Part shown: one piece after another, positions 20,130-30,430 of the stretch
Numbering within the stretch: the first letter of the stretch is position 1
Layout: the number at the start of each line of letters is the position of its first letter
Assembly: GCA_013306675.1 (NCBI GenBank)
Contig: JABLUY010000012.1
Span: 62,001 to 126,000, forward strand
DNA length: 64,000 nt
Origin: Thraustochytrium sp. TN22
Taxonomy: Eukaryota; Sar; Bigyra; Thraustochytrida; Thraustochytriidae
Direction of reading: 5' to 3'
The notes under the pieces: model-generated
The model's input: only the letters and a program-made list of their open reading frames with translations
The model's database searches: none
What the model was told of the DNA's origin: nothing
Program-made: the position numbers and the translations under genes

Positions 20130-20640
20130 AAGAGCCACGATGTCCATCATCGTGCGGCCAAGCACGTGAGGGCGATCGAGGCAGGCGACTTCCTGAGCTT
20201 GTGCGGGCGGTCGCGAACATCGCGCAGCGCCTGGCCGACGTGGATCGATACGTCTGCATGCCGGCGCAGCTGCCTGCCTTCATCAAGCTTTACTCTCGGC
20301 TTTTCGCTCTGATGTGCCGCACTGGCCGTGGCTGGTCCCGTTCGCGGGTATGGCGGTGATGAGCGCGTCCCACGTCGCAGCACGCTGCGAATGATGACGT
20401 TTCATCTTGGGATCGGGTCGGTGGTTGAGATTCTCGGACTTGCAGGACTTGTCTCTGTCTTCTTCTTTCTTCACTGTTTGGCCTCCGTGGATGGCCACGG
20501 CGGATCCCTTTGCTTGGAGTCCAGAGCGCCAGTTGTTATCTTTACGAGCGCGTCTTCATCGCGTGCTTCCTACTGATCCGGTTCGCGCCGACGCTGACGC
20601 CGCGCACAGTGTCAATGCTCGTTGCCACCGCCGCCACAGC
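20130..20640 (+). pseudogene. Decayed 5' fragment of the membrane-LRR gene family
   Basis: Patchy but clearly collinear DNA similarity to the first kilobase of the complete copy at 21659. Shared blocks in order: GCCAAGCACGTGAGGGCGAT (about 20157), CGCAGCGCCTGGCCGACGTG (about 20222), TTTTCGCTCTGATGTGC (about 20299), the TTTCATCTTGGGATCGGGTCGGTGGTTGAG-type block (about 20400-20430; a diverged match), and the start of the second membrane segment. Spacing differs from the complete gene and no single frame runs through. The LRR and C-terminal parts are absent. It is best read as an old partial duplicate: much more diverged than the other two copies are from each other, so it is older than their last exchange. 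Confidence 0.72.
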
Positions 20641-21658
20641 CACGGCGCCTGACACGTCACGGTCTCAGTCGGACTTTTCAGCCTTTTCACAGGCCGCTAA
20701 CCAGGCAGTGGGCTGAGGAAGGCCCTAGTTTTGCCGCCAGCAGTGTGGGCGGTGCCGATCCCGGCGGCGGCAATCTCTAACAAGCGAGCTCACTGTAAGG
20801 CCCGGGATGCTGCCGCGCTGCGGCAGACGATGACCGCAGACGAAGCATCGCGCTGGGTGACTGGCAGACCCTGCAAAATGACGTGACCTCGGACTCGGAG
20901 GGTTGCTGCTCAGTGCTCGCCCGCTTGGGTGGCGGGGCCTTCCTGCGGAGTCCTGCCGGCGCATGTTTCCGGGCTGGTGGAAGGAACTTGAAAAAGGTTG
21001 CGGCTCCTACCCGGCCGGGCCCGGGCCCGCCCTCTGCTGGGCCGCTGGGCGCCTCGGGCCGTAACTACTGCCCCCGACGTACCGCTCGGGCAGCCGGGCT
21101 GCCAACGCGACCAGCGATAATGAGCGATTTGGCGGACCGTGCCAGGCTGCCAGCTTCGTTCGACTTCAAGTTGCGTTGGCACTGTCGCGTCAGGCCGTGA
21201 CCGCGATGCAGCCTGTCGGTCCCTGCCGCCAGGGGCGCCAGCCTGTGGTGCCAGTGCCAGTGGTTTGTTGCAGTCACTGCAACTGCTGCGTCAAGCCTGA
21301 CGCACCGCAGCCCGCGCCGGCGCCACGGGCCAGGGCGGCGCCACCAGCACTGGACACAGGATGTACTGCTGCGAAAAGCCCTCGCCCGCCACACGCGCAA
21401 GGGAAGGTGAGGACCGCGAGCGCCGATTCCGGTACGGGGTCGAAGCCGCTGCACGTGCGGCGTTCCCCCAGAATCCCTCATAACTAACAGTAAAGGCGCT
21501 ATAGCCTTGAAGGCGCTTGAAGGCTAAGGCCTGCAAGGCACCACACGGAAGCCTGGCTCTTCGACTCCGTGGCAAACCCGCAAGCCCGCGGCCGGGCGGC
21601 GGGCAGGCTGGCTGGCAGCCAGCAGGCACACACTACACTGCACGCGAGAGAGAGAAAG
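20641..21658. other. Spacer with a sequence unit repeated upstream of the next LRR copy
   Basis: No gene recognised. A stretch at about 20955-21215 (with words TTTCCGGGCTGGTGGAAGG and TTCAAGTTGCGTTGGCACTG) recurs in diverged form at about 25555-25765. The last 350 bp (from about 21310) is also duplicated, upstream of the second long copy (from about 26385), and so probably includes the family's promoter. Confidence 0.6.
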
Positions 21659-24600
21659 ATGAAGGGGGCCGTGCCGGTGGCGCGCGTCGTGGACATGGAG
21701 GAAGGCTGGATTGAGAGTGAGGACGGCGGGACGAACGAGGAGTGCCGTGAGGTCCTCTCGGCCAAGCACGTGAGGGCGATTGAGGCGGGCGAGTTCTTGT
21801 ACGACCCTGCGCTCGTGCAGGCGGCCGTGGACATCGGGCAGCGCCTGGCCGACGTGGATCGGTACGTCCACGTGCCGGAGGGCGAGGAGGTGACGGACGA
21901 GAAGGGGCGCATCAAGAGCCGCTTCATCGACCAGCGCATGACCGACATCCTCATGGAGGATCTCGAGGACTATCTGCAGCTCACGCAGATGTTCACGGAT
22001 AGGGTCCTCACGCTGCGGCACTCACACATTAGGCGCCACGCGGACGTCACCGGCGAGGAAGAGGCCTCAGAGCCGCAAGGGCGAGCCGTCTTCAGACTGT
22101 GCTCGTGGCTCTTCGCTCTGATGTGCGGGACTGGTGGTGGTGGTCGTGCAGGCAGGGATGCAGGCGACAGGCGCCCGCAACGCCGCAGCAGCATCCCATA
22201 CTCGGTCCGGAAGATGATCTTTCATCGTAACCTCGGCTCGGGGGTTGAGTTTGTTATCGAGCTGGCAGATTTCGTCTCTGACTACGCCTTTTTCTTCCTC
22301 ACCGCCATACCTCTGTTTGAAGAGAAAACGGGCGTTGGTTTCTTCCAGCACTACTTTTTGGCGGAGCCGTGGAAACCTCTTAGCGGAGATGAAGGTGAGG
22401 AGGCGAATCTGGCAGCCCATATCACCTTCGGTCTCTTTATCTTGATGGTGTACATGCCAGCGATCCGGATGATGTCTTTAGGCAACGAGCTCCGCCGGTT
22501 TATATGGACCTCGAGTGTACCGCGACACCAGCATGCGCTCATTTGGTTTGTCAGCATGATTGATCCGCTTTTGGGGAACGAAGTCGTCGCGTACTACCGC
22601 AGCGCGTCGAGTCGGGTCCATTACTTCGGGGCGAGTGGGGACCTTCGTCCGCGTACAGGTATCACAGCTCGTTCGCTGGCCAAGCAGGCGGAAGACGACT
22701 ATGCCGATTACCTGCAGGCAAGGAAGGCTGGCATTCTTCACATCTCCCGAGACATCCCTCAGCTCGTTGTGGACATCCTGTGGCTGCACTTTTTTAGCGA
22801 CACCGCTGCCATGGACTTTTTCTGGGCGGTCACCTTCACAACTTCCCTCCTCGCGACTCTTCGACATGTTGTCGTGCTGCTGCACGCCCTGTGGAAGTCT
22901 CCAATCCTGCGAAGCAACAAGGATGTCTGCAACCTGACCCTGGACCCGAGCAAAGACCTCGCCGCGGCAGCCCAGACAACAGGAACAAGAGATCGTTCCG
23001 CGCGAGGCGAAACCTCCAGGGAAGTCCTGAGCGCCTTCATCCAGGGCATCTACAAGCTGGACGAGGAGAGCCACTGCGGACCGTGCGGGTTCTCTTTCGG
23101 TGCCCACTGGCCCTTGGTGGACCTTCAGCAACATCTGATCCTTCGTGAACATGCTGACATCACCGTGGTTCCTGACGGGTTTCGGTTCTACAGGGCTATC
23201 CCAGGCTTCGATCGCTTTTCCGCCTCGCTGCCGACGCGCGCGAGCCCCAAGTCGCCTCTCCTGCAGATCCGCGTCATCGACCTCTCCTTTTGCTCATCGG
23301 TCACCGACGGTCTCGTCGATTTCATCACGCGGCGCTGCAGCAGCCTGCAGGAGCTCAAGCTCGCCTCGTGCGATAAGGTTTCCGATCTCGCTCTGCGCAG
23401 TATTGCCATCAACCGCTGCGAGGCCCTGACGACGCTCGCGCTCGATGGCTGCGTCCGCATCACCGACGCTGGCATCGAGCGTCTCATGCGCGCCTGTGGC
23501 AGGAACCTCATCACTCTGAGTCTGCGCGACCTGCCGCAGCTCGGCCTCGCGACCTTTGAGCAGGTTGCTGCGCACGGCCACGTGCTGCGCGCGCTCCACG
23601 CAGGCATGCACGTCTTCGACGCGAGCTCTCCCGTGCTGAGTGGCGGGCATCTCATGGCGCGCCTCGAAGCCATGACGCGTACCTTGCGCGTCCTCACGCT
23701 GGGCAACCGCCACATCGACTGGACCGGCGTCGACTTTGCCAAGTACCCGCAGCTCTTCCGCCGCCTGCGTGGGTTCTCGCTTGCCGGCTCGCGGCAGATC
23801 TCAGATGCCGGGGTCGAAGCCATCGCTGAGAATGCTCGCTACCTGCGCGCGCTCTCTCTCCAGAACACCTCCGCTGCGTCCGTGACCCGGCTCTCTGCGT
23901 TCTGCGGCCAGCTCGACCTCCTTGAGCTTGAGGGCACGTCCATCTCGGCGAAGGAAATCGACGAGCTGAAGACGCGCATTCCTTCACTGGGCGTGAGCAA
24001 ATCGAGGTCCAATGCGGAGCTCGCGACCTTTCTCGGCGAGCAGCTCTCGCTGCAGCTCCGTTCGTACGCTTCGGATGTGGCCCGCATCGGGCTCGAGCCA
24101 GACACTACGGAGCCAGGCGTCCTGAACGACATTCATCGACTTTTGATGACTCTCTTTGACCAGCGACGCCGCCTCAAGGACCTCATCCTGGTGCGCGCGC
24201 CCGACTTCAATCAGCCGCGAAGCAGTACAGGGTCGTCCCTGAAGATCCTCGATCGCCTCGCTCAGCTCCTCGACTTCATCCAGCGTGCGCGCGCGCGTCA
24301 ACGTTACGTTTACTGGACACCCCGCCGTCTCAAGACCTGGGCTGAGTCAATGGGCAGTCGAGAGGTGGAGCGGGTCGCCTATCTCGTCATGCAGATCATG
24401 CAAGACTTCGGCCTGGACTCTCATCAGAGCGGCGGCCTCCCTGCAGCACCGCCTGCGAGGCGCACGCCCAACATCTCGATTGGGCCCTTCGGCCTTGTCC
24501 TGACGCATGACATCAGCATCAGCTGCAACATTACTGGAAGCGGGAAGCGGCGCAACACCTACATGGCCGTCCACGCTACGCACCTTTCTACCACCGGACA

Positions 24601-25165
24601 ATGTTCAGAACTCTTCTCGATCGACGCGTGGATGATGGGCATTTGCCCCACCGCAACCTCCTACGTGTGGGCATACCCTCCAAAGCCGCTCTCGGGGTCC
24701 CGCCCCATGAGCGAGTCAGACGACTGGACCGCCGCAAGCCCTGTCGAGAGCTTCTATCGCTTCGGTGGTATCATCTTCTTCGACCAGGAAGAATGCGTCG
24801 GAGTGGGGGCCTTCAAGGTCGGCTACGATCTGGTCTTCGACGACGCCGAGCGCGTCCTGGCAGGTGTCCTCCAGAGCTTCTGCGTACGCCGGTTCTTCCA
24901 GTGGACTCGGTACATTATTGATCAACCGGTTCCCTTCCCGCAGCTTGTCCCGGACAACGCGACAAGCACGACCTACGAAGCATGCTTCACGCCAGAAACA
25001 TTATTCGAGAACGGTGTATATCGGGGTGTTGCGCTGCGTCACTGGCGCGAAGGAAGGTGCCAGCGCGAAACCTGGTTCTACAGACTTACTCGCGACCACC
25101 ACGCCGTCCTCCGCGACGAGAATTTCGATGACGATGAGACGGACGACGATGAGTCTTCCAGTTGA
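21659..25165 (+). CDS. Multi-pass membrane leucine-rich-repeat protein, complete copy (1168 aa)
   Basis: Function unknown. Seen: an acidic N-terminus (start MKGAVPVARVVDMEEGWIES), then about four hydrophobic stretches (residues about 196-220, 250-272, 290-306 and 370-412). LRRs of the Cys-containing type known from FBXL/AMN1 proteins cover residues about 535-780, with repeats such as LxxLxLxxCxxVSDxALRSI and LTTLALDGCVRITDAGIERL. Residues about 800-900 are helical. A C-terminal beta-rich module of about 200 residues follows (around SIGPFGLVLTHDISISCNITG), and a Glu/Asp/Ser tail ends the protein. No F-box, kinase or NB-ARC motif was seen. The ATG was chosen because DNA similarity to the second copy begins just upstream and both encode MKGAVPVAR. 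If the LRRs face the cytosol the protein might act as a scaffold or sensor; topology cannot be settled by eye. No family name is offered. Confidence 0.82.
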   Translation: MKGAVPVARVVDMEEGWIESEDGGTNEECREVLSAKHVRAIEAGEFLYDPALVQAAVDIGQRLADVDRYVHVPEGEEVTDEKGRIKSRFIDQRMTDILMEDLEDYLQLTQMFTDRVLTLRHSHIRRHADVTGEEEASEPQGRAVFRLCSWLFALMCGTGGGGRAGRDAGDRRPQRRSSIPYSVRKMIFHRNLGSGVEFVIELADFVSDYAFFFLTAIPLFEEKTGVGFFQHYFLAEPWKPLSGDEGEEANLAAHITFGLFILMVYMPAIRMMSLGNELRRFIWTSSVPRHQHALIWFVSMIDPLLGNEVVAYYRSASSRVHYFGASGDLRPRTGITARSLAKQAEDDYADYLQARKAGILHISRDIPQLVVDILWLHFFSDTAAMDFFWAVTFTTSLLATLRHVVVLLHALWKSPILRSNKDVCNLTLDPSKDLAAAAQTTGTRDRSARGETSREVLSAFIQGIYKLDEESHCGPCGFSFGAHWPLVDLQQHLILREHADITVVPDGFRFYRAIPGFDRFSASLPTRASPKSPLLQIRVIDLSFCSSVTDGLVDFITRRCSSLQELKLASCDKVSDLALRSIAINRCEALTTLALDGCVRITDAGIERLMRACGRNLITLSLRDLPQLGLATFEQVAAHGHVLRALHAGMHVFDASSPVLSGGHLMARLEAMTRTLRVLTLGNRHIDWTGVDFAKYPQLFRRLRGFSLAGSRQISDAGVEAIAENARYLRALSLQNTSAASVTRLSAFCGQLDLLELEGTSISAKEIDELKTRIPSLGVSKSRSNAELATFLGEQLSLQLRSYASDVARIGLEPDTTEPGVLNDIHRLLMTLFDQRRRLKDLILVRAPDFNQPRSSTGSSLKILDRLAQLLDFIQRARARQRYVYWTPRRLKTWAESMGSREVERVAYLVMQIMQDFGLDSHQSGGLPAAPPARRTPNISIGPFGLVLTHDISISCNITGSGKRRNTYMAVHATHLSTTGQCSELFSIDAWMMGICPTATSYVWAYPPKPLSGSRPMSESDDWTAASPVESFYRFGGIIFFDQEECVGVGAFKVGYDLVFDDAERVLAGVLQSFCVRRFFQWTRYIIDQPVPFPQLVPDNATSTTYEACFTPETLFENGVYRGVALRHWREGRCQRETWFYRLTRDHHAVLRDENFDDDETDDDESSS

Positions 25166-26727
25166 AGGAAGTTTTCCTGTTCACTCGGACTCTTGTGACG
25201 ATATTCGCAACTGACAGCCTGCTGCTTGCCTGCCTGCCGGCCACCTTGAAGATGTAGCGGTTCGGCCAGAGGATGCCTGCTGATGCTCCTCCGCAAGCGA
25301 AGACGCATGCCACGCCAGTGTCAGGGCCCGCCGGCGGCGGGTAAGTGGTACCTGGACTTTCGAACTGTCGTTTCATCAGACTTTGATCGCAGTCTCAGTG
25401 TCGTCCGCTGTCGCGTCCGCCGCCGCGATGATATCTCAGGGCCAGTAAGCCACTGGCGGCACTGGCGGGGCGCGCATTGCAAGTGCTCGCGGCCCAGTGG
25501 CCCTGATCAGGCTACCTCAGAGGTCGCTCGCACTCTGGTGCGGACCTTAGCGGCGCATATGTTTCCGGGCTGGTGGAAGGGGCTTGAAAGGGCCTGTTCC
25601 TCGAAGGTTGCCTCCTTCGGGCTCCTTTGCGCTCCTTCGCCCCCCTGCCGCCCTCTGCCAGCCTCTGGCCGGGATCGCTCGGGCGTCCAGCGATCTGGCA
25701 ACCGTGATGGCATCTACCTTGAGGTTCAAGTTGCGTTGGCACTGCGCCGTGACCGATGCAGCCTGTCCTTCGCTGCCTGCGGTCAGTGCGGTGGCTTGGA
25801 GCTCGCCGGGCAGCCGCCCGCCGCCCGGCTCGAGCCGAGCCCCTGAGCTGCGTTGCCTAGAGGTCCCACGAAGCAGACAGCACCAGACTCGGACCCGGAC
25901 ACTGCCCGGGCCGGCGGCACTGCACACTGTCACGGCAGTCAGTGATAACGTAGAATCGCGATAAGTGTCGCGGTTAGTTTCCGAACATCGCTGAGCACGA
26001 AGGATTGATCGGATAGCCTTCAAACTTGGTGCATCGCTTCGTCTCGGGCTCTAACGTTAGCTGGCTGGTCCGTGCGGCCGTGCCACTCCACTCACCATGA
26101 CTGCAGGCAGTCCTGCGCAGCCAGCCGAGTATGATCATGATGGCACTGGCGGCGCAGTGCCACTGCACTGGCGGTGCAGTGGACTGGTCGCTGGACTCGC
26201 CGACTCCGACTCGTGCCTACTCGCCGCCGACTCGCCCGGCCGGACTCCGAGTCCGAGTCCGAGTTCGAGTCGGCGTCCGAGTCCGAGTCGAGTCTGACGC
26301 GGCGTGGCCCGCCACTGGCAGTGCCATCGATGCCACTGGCAGTGCAGTGCGGGTGTCTTCTGGTCTTTCGGTAGTGCGGCCGGGGCCGGGCCAGGGCGGC
26401 GCCGCCAGCACTGGACACAGGATGTAGGCCTAATGCTGCGAAAAGCCCTCGCCCGCCACTCGCGCAAGAGAAGGCGAGGACCGCGAGCGCCGATTCCGGT
26501 ACGGGGTCGGAGCCGCTCCACGTGCGGCGTTCCCCCAGAATCCCTCATAAATAACACTGTAAAGTCGCTTGAGCCTTGAAGGCTCGTGAAGGCAAAGGCC
26601 TGCAAGGCACCACACGGGAAGCGTGGCGCTCCGACTCCGTGGCAAACCCGCAAGCCCGCGGTCGGGCGGCGGCAGGCTGGCTGGCAGCCAGCAGGCACAC
26701 ACTACACTGCACGCGCGAGAGAGAAAG
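25166..26727. other. Spacer between the two long LRR copies
   Basis: No gene recognised. The first 100 bp resembles the 3' flank of the second copy (from 30141), and 26385-26727 resembles the 5' flank of the first, so the duplicated unit includes both flanks. About 25555-25765 repeats the unit at about 20955-21215. Short GAGTCC/GACTCG runs lie at about 26240-26292. Confidence 0.55.
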
Positions 26728-29700
26728 ATGAAGGGGGCCGTGCCGGTGGCGCGCGTCGTGGACATGGAGGAAGGCTGGATTGAGAGTGAGGACGGTGCGG
26801 CGAACGAGGAGTACCGTGAGGTCTTCTCGGCCAAGCACGTCAGGGCGATTGAGGCGGGCGAGTTCTTGTACGACCCTGCGCTCGTGCAAGCGGCCGTGGA
26901 CATCGGGCAGCGCCTGGCCGACGTGGATCGGTACGTCTACGTGCCGGAGGGCGAGGAGGTGGCTTCATCGACCAGCGAATGACCAACATCCTCATGGAGG
27001 ATCTCGAGGACTATCTGCAGCTCACGCAGATGTTCACGGAGAGGGTCCTCACGCTGCGGGAGTCACACATTAGGCGCCACGCGGACGTCACCGGCGAGGA
27101 AGAGGACTCAGAGCCGCAAGGGCGAGTCGTCTTCAGACTCTACTCGTGGCTCTTCGCTCTGATGTGCGGGACTGGTGGTGGTCGTGCAGGCAGGGATGCA
27201 GACGACAGGCGCCCGCAACGCCGCAGCAGCATCCCATACTCGGTCCGGAAGATGATCTTTCATCGTAACCTCGGCTCGGTGGTTGAGTTTGTTATCGAGC
27301 TGGCAGATTTCGTCTCTGACTACACCTTCTTCGGCCTCACCGTTTTGCCTTTAATGGTGGCAAAGGCGGACCTTTGGGGAAACAAGAGCGAGGAGTGGTA
27401 TGAGACCGAGTACGACGAAGCGGAGGCGACCTTGGTGGGCAACATCGGCGTTACGTACCTGGCTCTACTTTTGTACCCACCACTGATCCGACTCATGTCT
27501 TTAGCCAACGAGCTCATCTTGATGGACGAGACCACGGGTCTAACGCGTGGCCAGCGAGGGCTCATTTGGTTTGTCAGCATGATTGATCCGCTATGGGGGA
27601 ACGAGGTCATCGCGTACCACCGCAAAGCGACGAGTCGGGTCACCTACTATGGGGCGAGTGTGGACCTTCGTCCGCGTACAGGTATCACAGCTCGTTCGCT
27701 GGCCAAGCAGGCGGAAGACGACTATGCCGATTACCTGCAGGCAAGGAAGGCTGGCATTCTTCACATCTCCCGAGACATCCCTCAGCTCGTTGTGGACATC
27801 CTGTGGCTGCACTTTTTAAGCGACACCGCTGCCATGGACTTTTTCTGGGCGGTCACCTTCACAACTTCCCTCCTCGCGACTCTTCGACATGTTGTCGTGC
27901 TGCTGCACGCCCTGTGGAAGTCTCCAATCCTGCGAAGCAACAAGGATGTCTGCAACCTGACCCTGGACCCGAGCAAAGACCTCGTCGCGGCAGCCCAGAC
28001 AACGGGAACGAGAGATCGTTCCGCGCGAGGCGAGACCTCCAGGGAAGTCCTGAGCGCCTTCATCCAGGGCATCTACAAGCTGGACGAGGAGAGCCACTGC
28101 GGACCGTGCGGGTTCTCTTTCGGTGCCCACTGGCCCTTGGTGGACCTTCAGCAACATCTGATCCTTCGTGAACATGCTGACATCACCGTGGTTCCTGACG
28201 CGATTCGGTTCTACAGGGCTATCCCAGGCTTCGATCGCTTTTCCGCCTCGCTGCCGACGCGCGCGAGCCCCAAGTCGCCTCTCCTGCAGATCCGCGTCAT
28301 CGACCTCTCCTTTTGCTCATCGGTCACCGACGGTCTCGTCGATTTCATCACGCGGCGCTGCAGCAGCCTGCAGGAGCTCAAGCTCGCCTCGTGCGATAAG
28401 GTTTCCGATCTCGCTCTGCGCAGTATTGCCATCAACCGCTGCGAGGCCCTGACGACGCTCGCGCTCGATGGCTGCGTCCGCATCACCGACGCTGGCATCG
28501 AGCGTCTCATGCGCGCCTGTGGCAGGAACCTCATCACTCTGAGTCTGCGCGACCTGCCGCAGCTCGGCCTCGCGACCTTTGAGCAGGTTGCTGCGCACGG
28601 CCACGTGCTGCGCGCGCTCCACGCAGGCATGCACGTCTTCGACGCGAGCTCTCCCGTGCTGAGTGGCGGGCATCTCATGGCGCGCCTCGAAGCCATGACG
28701 CGTACCTTGCGCGTCCTCACGCTGGGCAACCGCCACATCGACTGGACCGGCGTCGACTTTGCCAAGTACCCGCAGCTCTTCCGCCGCCTGCGTGGGTTCT
28801 CGCTTGCCGGCTCGCGGCAGATCTCAGATGCCGGGGTCGAAGCCATCGCTGAGAATGCTCGCTACCTGCGCGCGCTCTCTCTCCAGAACACCTCCGCTGC
28901 GTCCGTGACCCGGCTCTCTGCGTTCTGCGGCCAGCTCGACCTCCTTGAGCTTGAGGGCACGTCCATCTCGGCGAAGGAAATCGACGAGCTGAAGACGCGC
29001 ATTCCTTCACTGGGCGTGAGCAAATCGAGGTCCAATGCGGAGCTCGCGACCTTTCTCGGCGAGCAGCTCTCGCTGCAGCTCCGTTCGTACGCTTCGGATG
29101 TGGCCCGCATCGGGCTCGAGCCAGACACTACGGAGCCAGGCGTCCTGAACGACATTCATCGACTTTTGATGACTCTCTTTGACCAGCGACGCCGCCTCAA
29201 GGACCTCATCCTGGTGCGCGCGCCCGACTTCAATCAGCCGCGAAGCAGTACAGGGTCGTCCCTGAAGATCCTCGATCGCCTCGCTCAGCTCCTCGACTTC
29301 ATCCAGCGTGCGCGCGCGCGTCAACGTTACGTTTACTGGACACCCCGCCGTCTCAAGACCTGGGCTGAGTCAATGGGCAGTCGAGAGGTGGAGCGGGTCG
29401 CCTATCTCGTCATGCAGATCATGCAAGACTTCGGCCTGGACTCTCATCAGAGCGGCGGCCTCCCTGCAGCACCGCCTGCGAGGCGCACGCCCAACATCTC
29501 GATTGGGCCCTTCGGCCTTGTCCTGACGCATGACATCAGCATCAGCTGCAACATTACTGGAAGCGGGAAGCGGCGCAACACCTACATGGCCGTCCACGCT
29601 ACGCACCTTTCTACCACCGGACAATGTTCAGAACTCTTCTCGATCGACGCGTGGATGATGGGCATTTGCCCCACCGCAACCTCCTTCGCCTGGGCATACC

Positions 29701-30140
29701 CTCCAAAGCCGCCCGCGGGGTCCCGGCCCATGAACGAGTCAGACGACTGGACCGTCGCAAACCCTGTCGAGAGTTTCTATCGCTTCGGTGGTATCATCTT
29801 CTTCGACCATGGAGAATTCGTCGGAGTGGGGGCCTTCAAGGTCGGCTACGATCTGGTCTTCGACGACGCTGAGAGCGACCTGCAAATTAAGTTCCTGAGA
29901 TCTATGGATCAACCGGTTCCCTTCCCGCAGCTTGTCCCGGACAACGCGACAAGCACGACCTACAAAGCATCCAAGTACTTCAGGGACGATCGCTATCGGG
30001 GTGTTGCCCTGCGTCACTGGCGCGAAGGAAGGTGCCAGCGCGAAACCTGGTTCTACAGACTTACTCGCTACCACCACGCCGTCCTCCGCGACGAGGATGT
30101 CGATGACGATGAGGCGGACGACGATGAGTCCTCCAGCTGA
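26728..30140 (+). pseudogene. Second membrane-LRR copy, 5' part disrupted by a 28-nt deletion; 1053-codon remainder open
   Basis: Starts with the same MKGAVPVARVVDMEEGW sequence, but relative to the copy at 21659 it lacks 28 nt after the codons for PEGEEV (about 26961). This shifts the frame and stops translation after roughly 84 residues. From the ATG at 26979 (MTNILMEDLEDYLQL) the frame is open for 1053 codons and keeps the hydrophobic segments, LRRs and C-terminal module, so a shortened protein lacking about 100 N-terminal residues is possible. The second membrane region (27320-27660) and parts of the C-terminus (29685-29990) are clearly diverged from the first copy. The middle (about 28210-29685) appears identical to it. 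I call it a disrupted gene, but the intact long frame and clustered differences leave room for an expressed truncated paralogue. Confidence 0.6.
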
Positions 30141-30430
30141 AGGAAGTTTTACTTTTCACTCGGACTCTTGTGTCGTCACTGACACTGCGGCCTGCTGCTT
30201 GCCTGCCTGTTGGCCACCTTGACAGGAAAATGTAGCAGCTGCTTGCTTTATGCCAAACACGCACCTTGTCACCAGAACTTTCCAGGTTAGCGTCCTCCTC
30301 ACTGTCAGTGTCATTACGCAAGTTGAGACCTGGCATTGATGTGAGCGCGCTCAGCCGGCTGTGTCATCATGTCATGGGTCAATGCAGTGCTGACGTCACT
30401 GTCGTCTTCCGTGCGCTGTGGCACGTGCAG

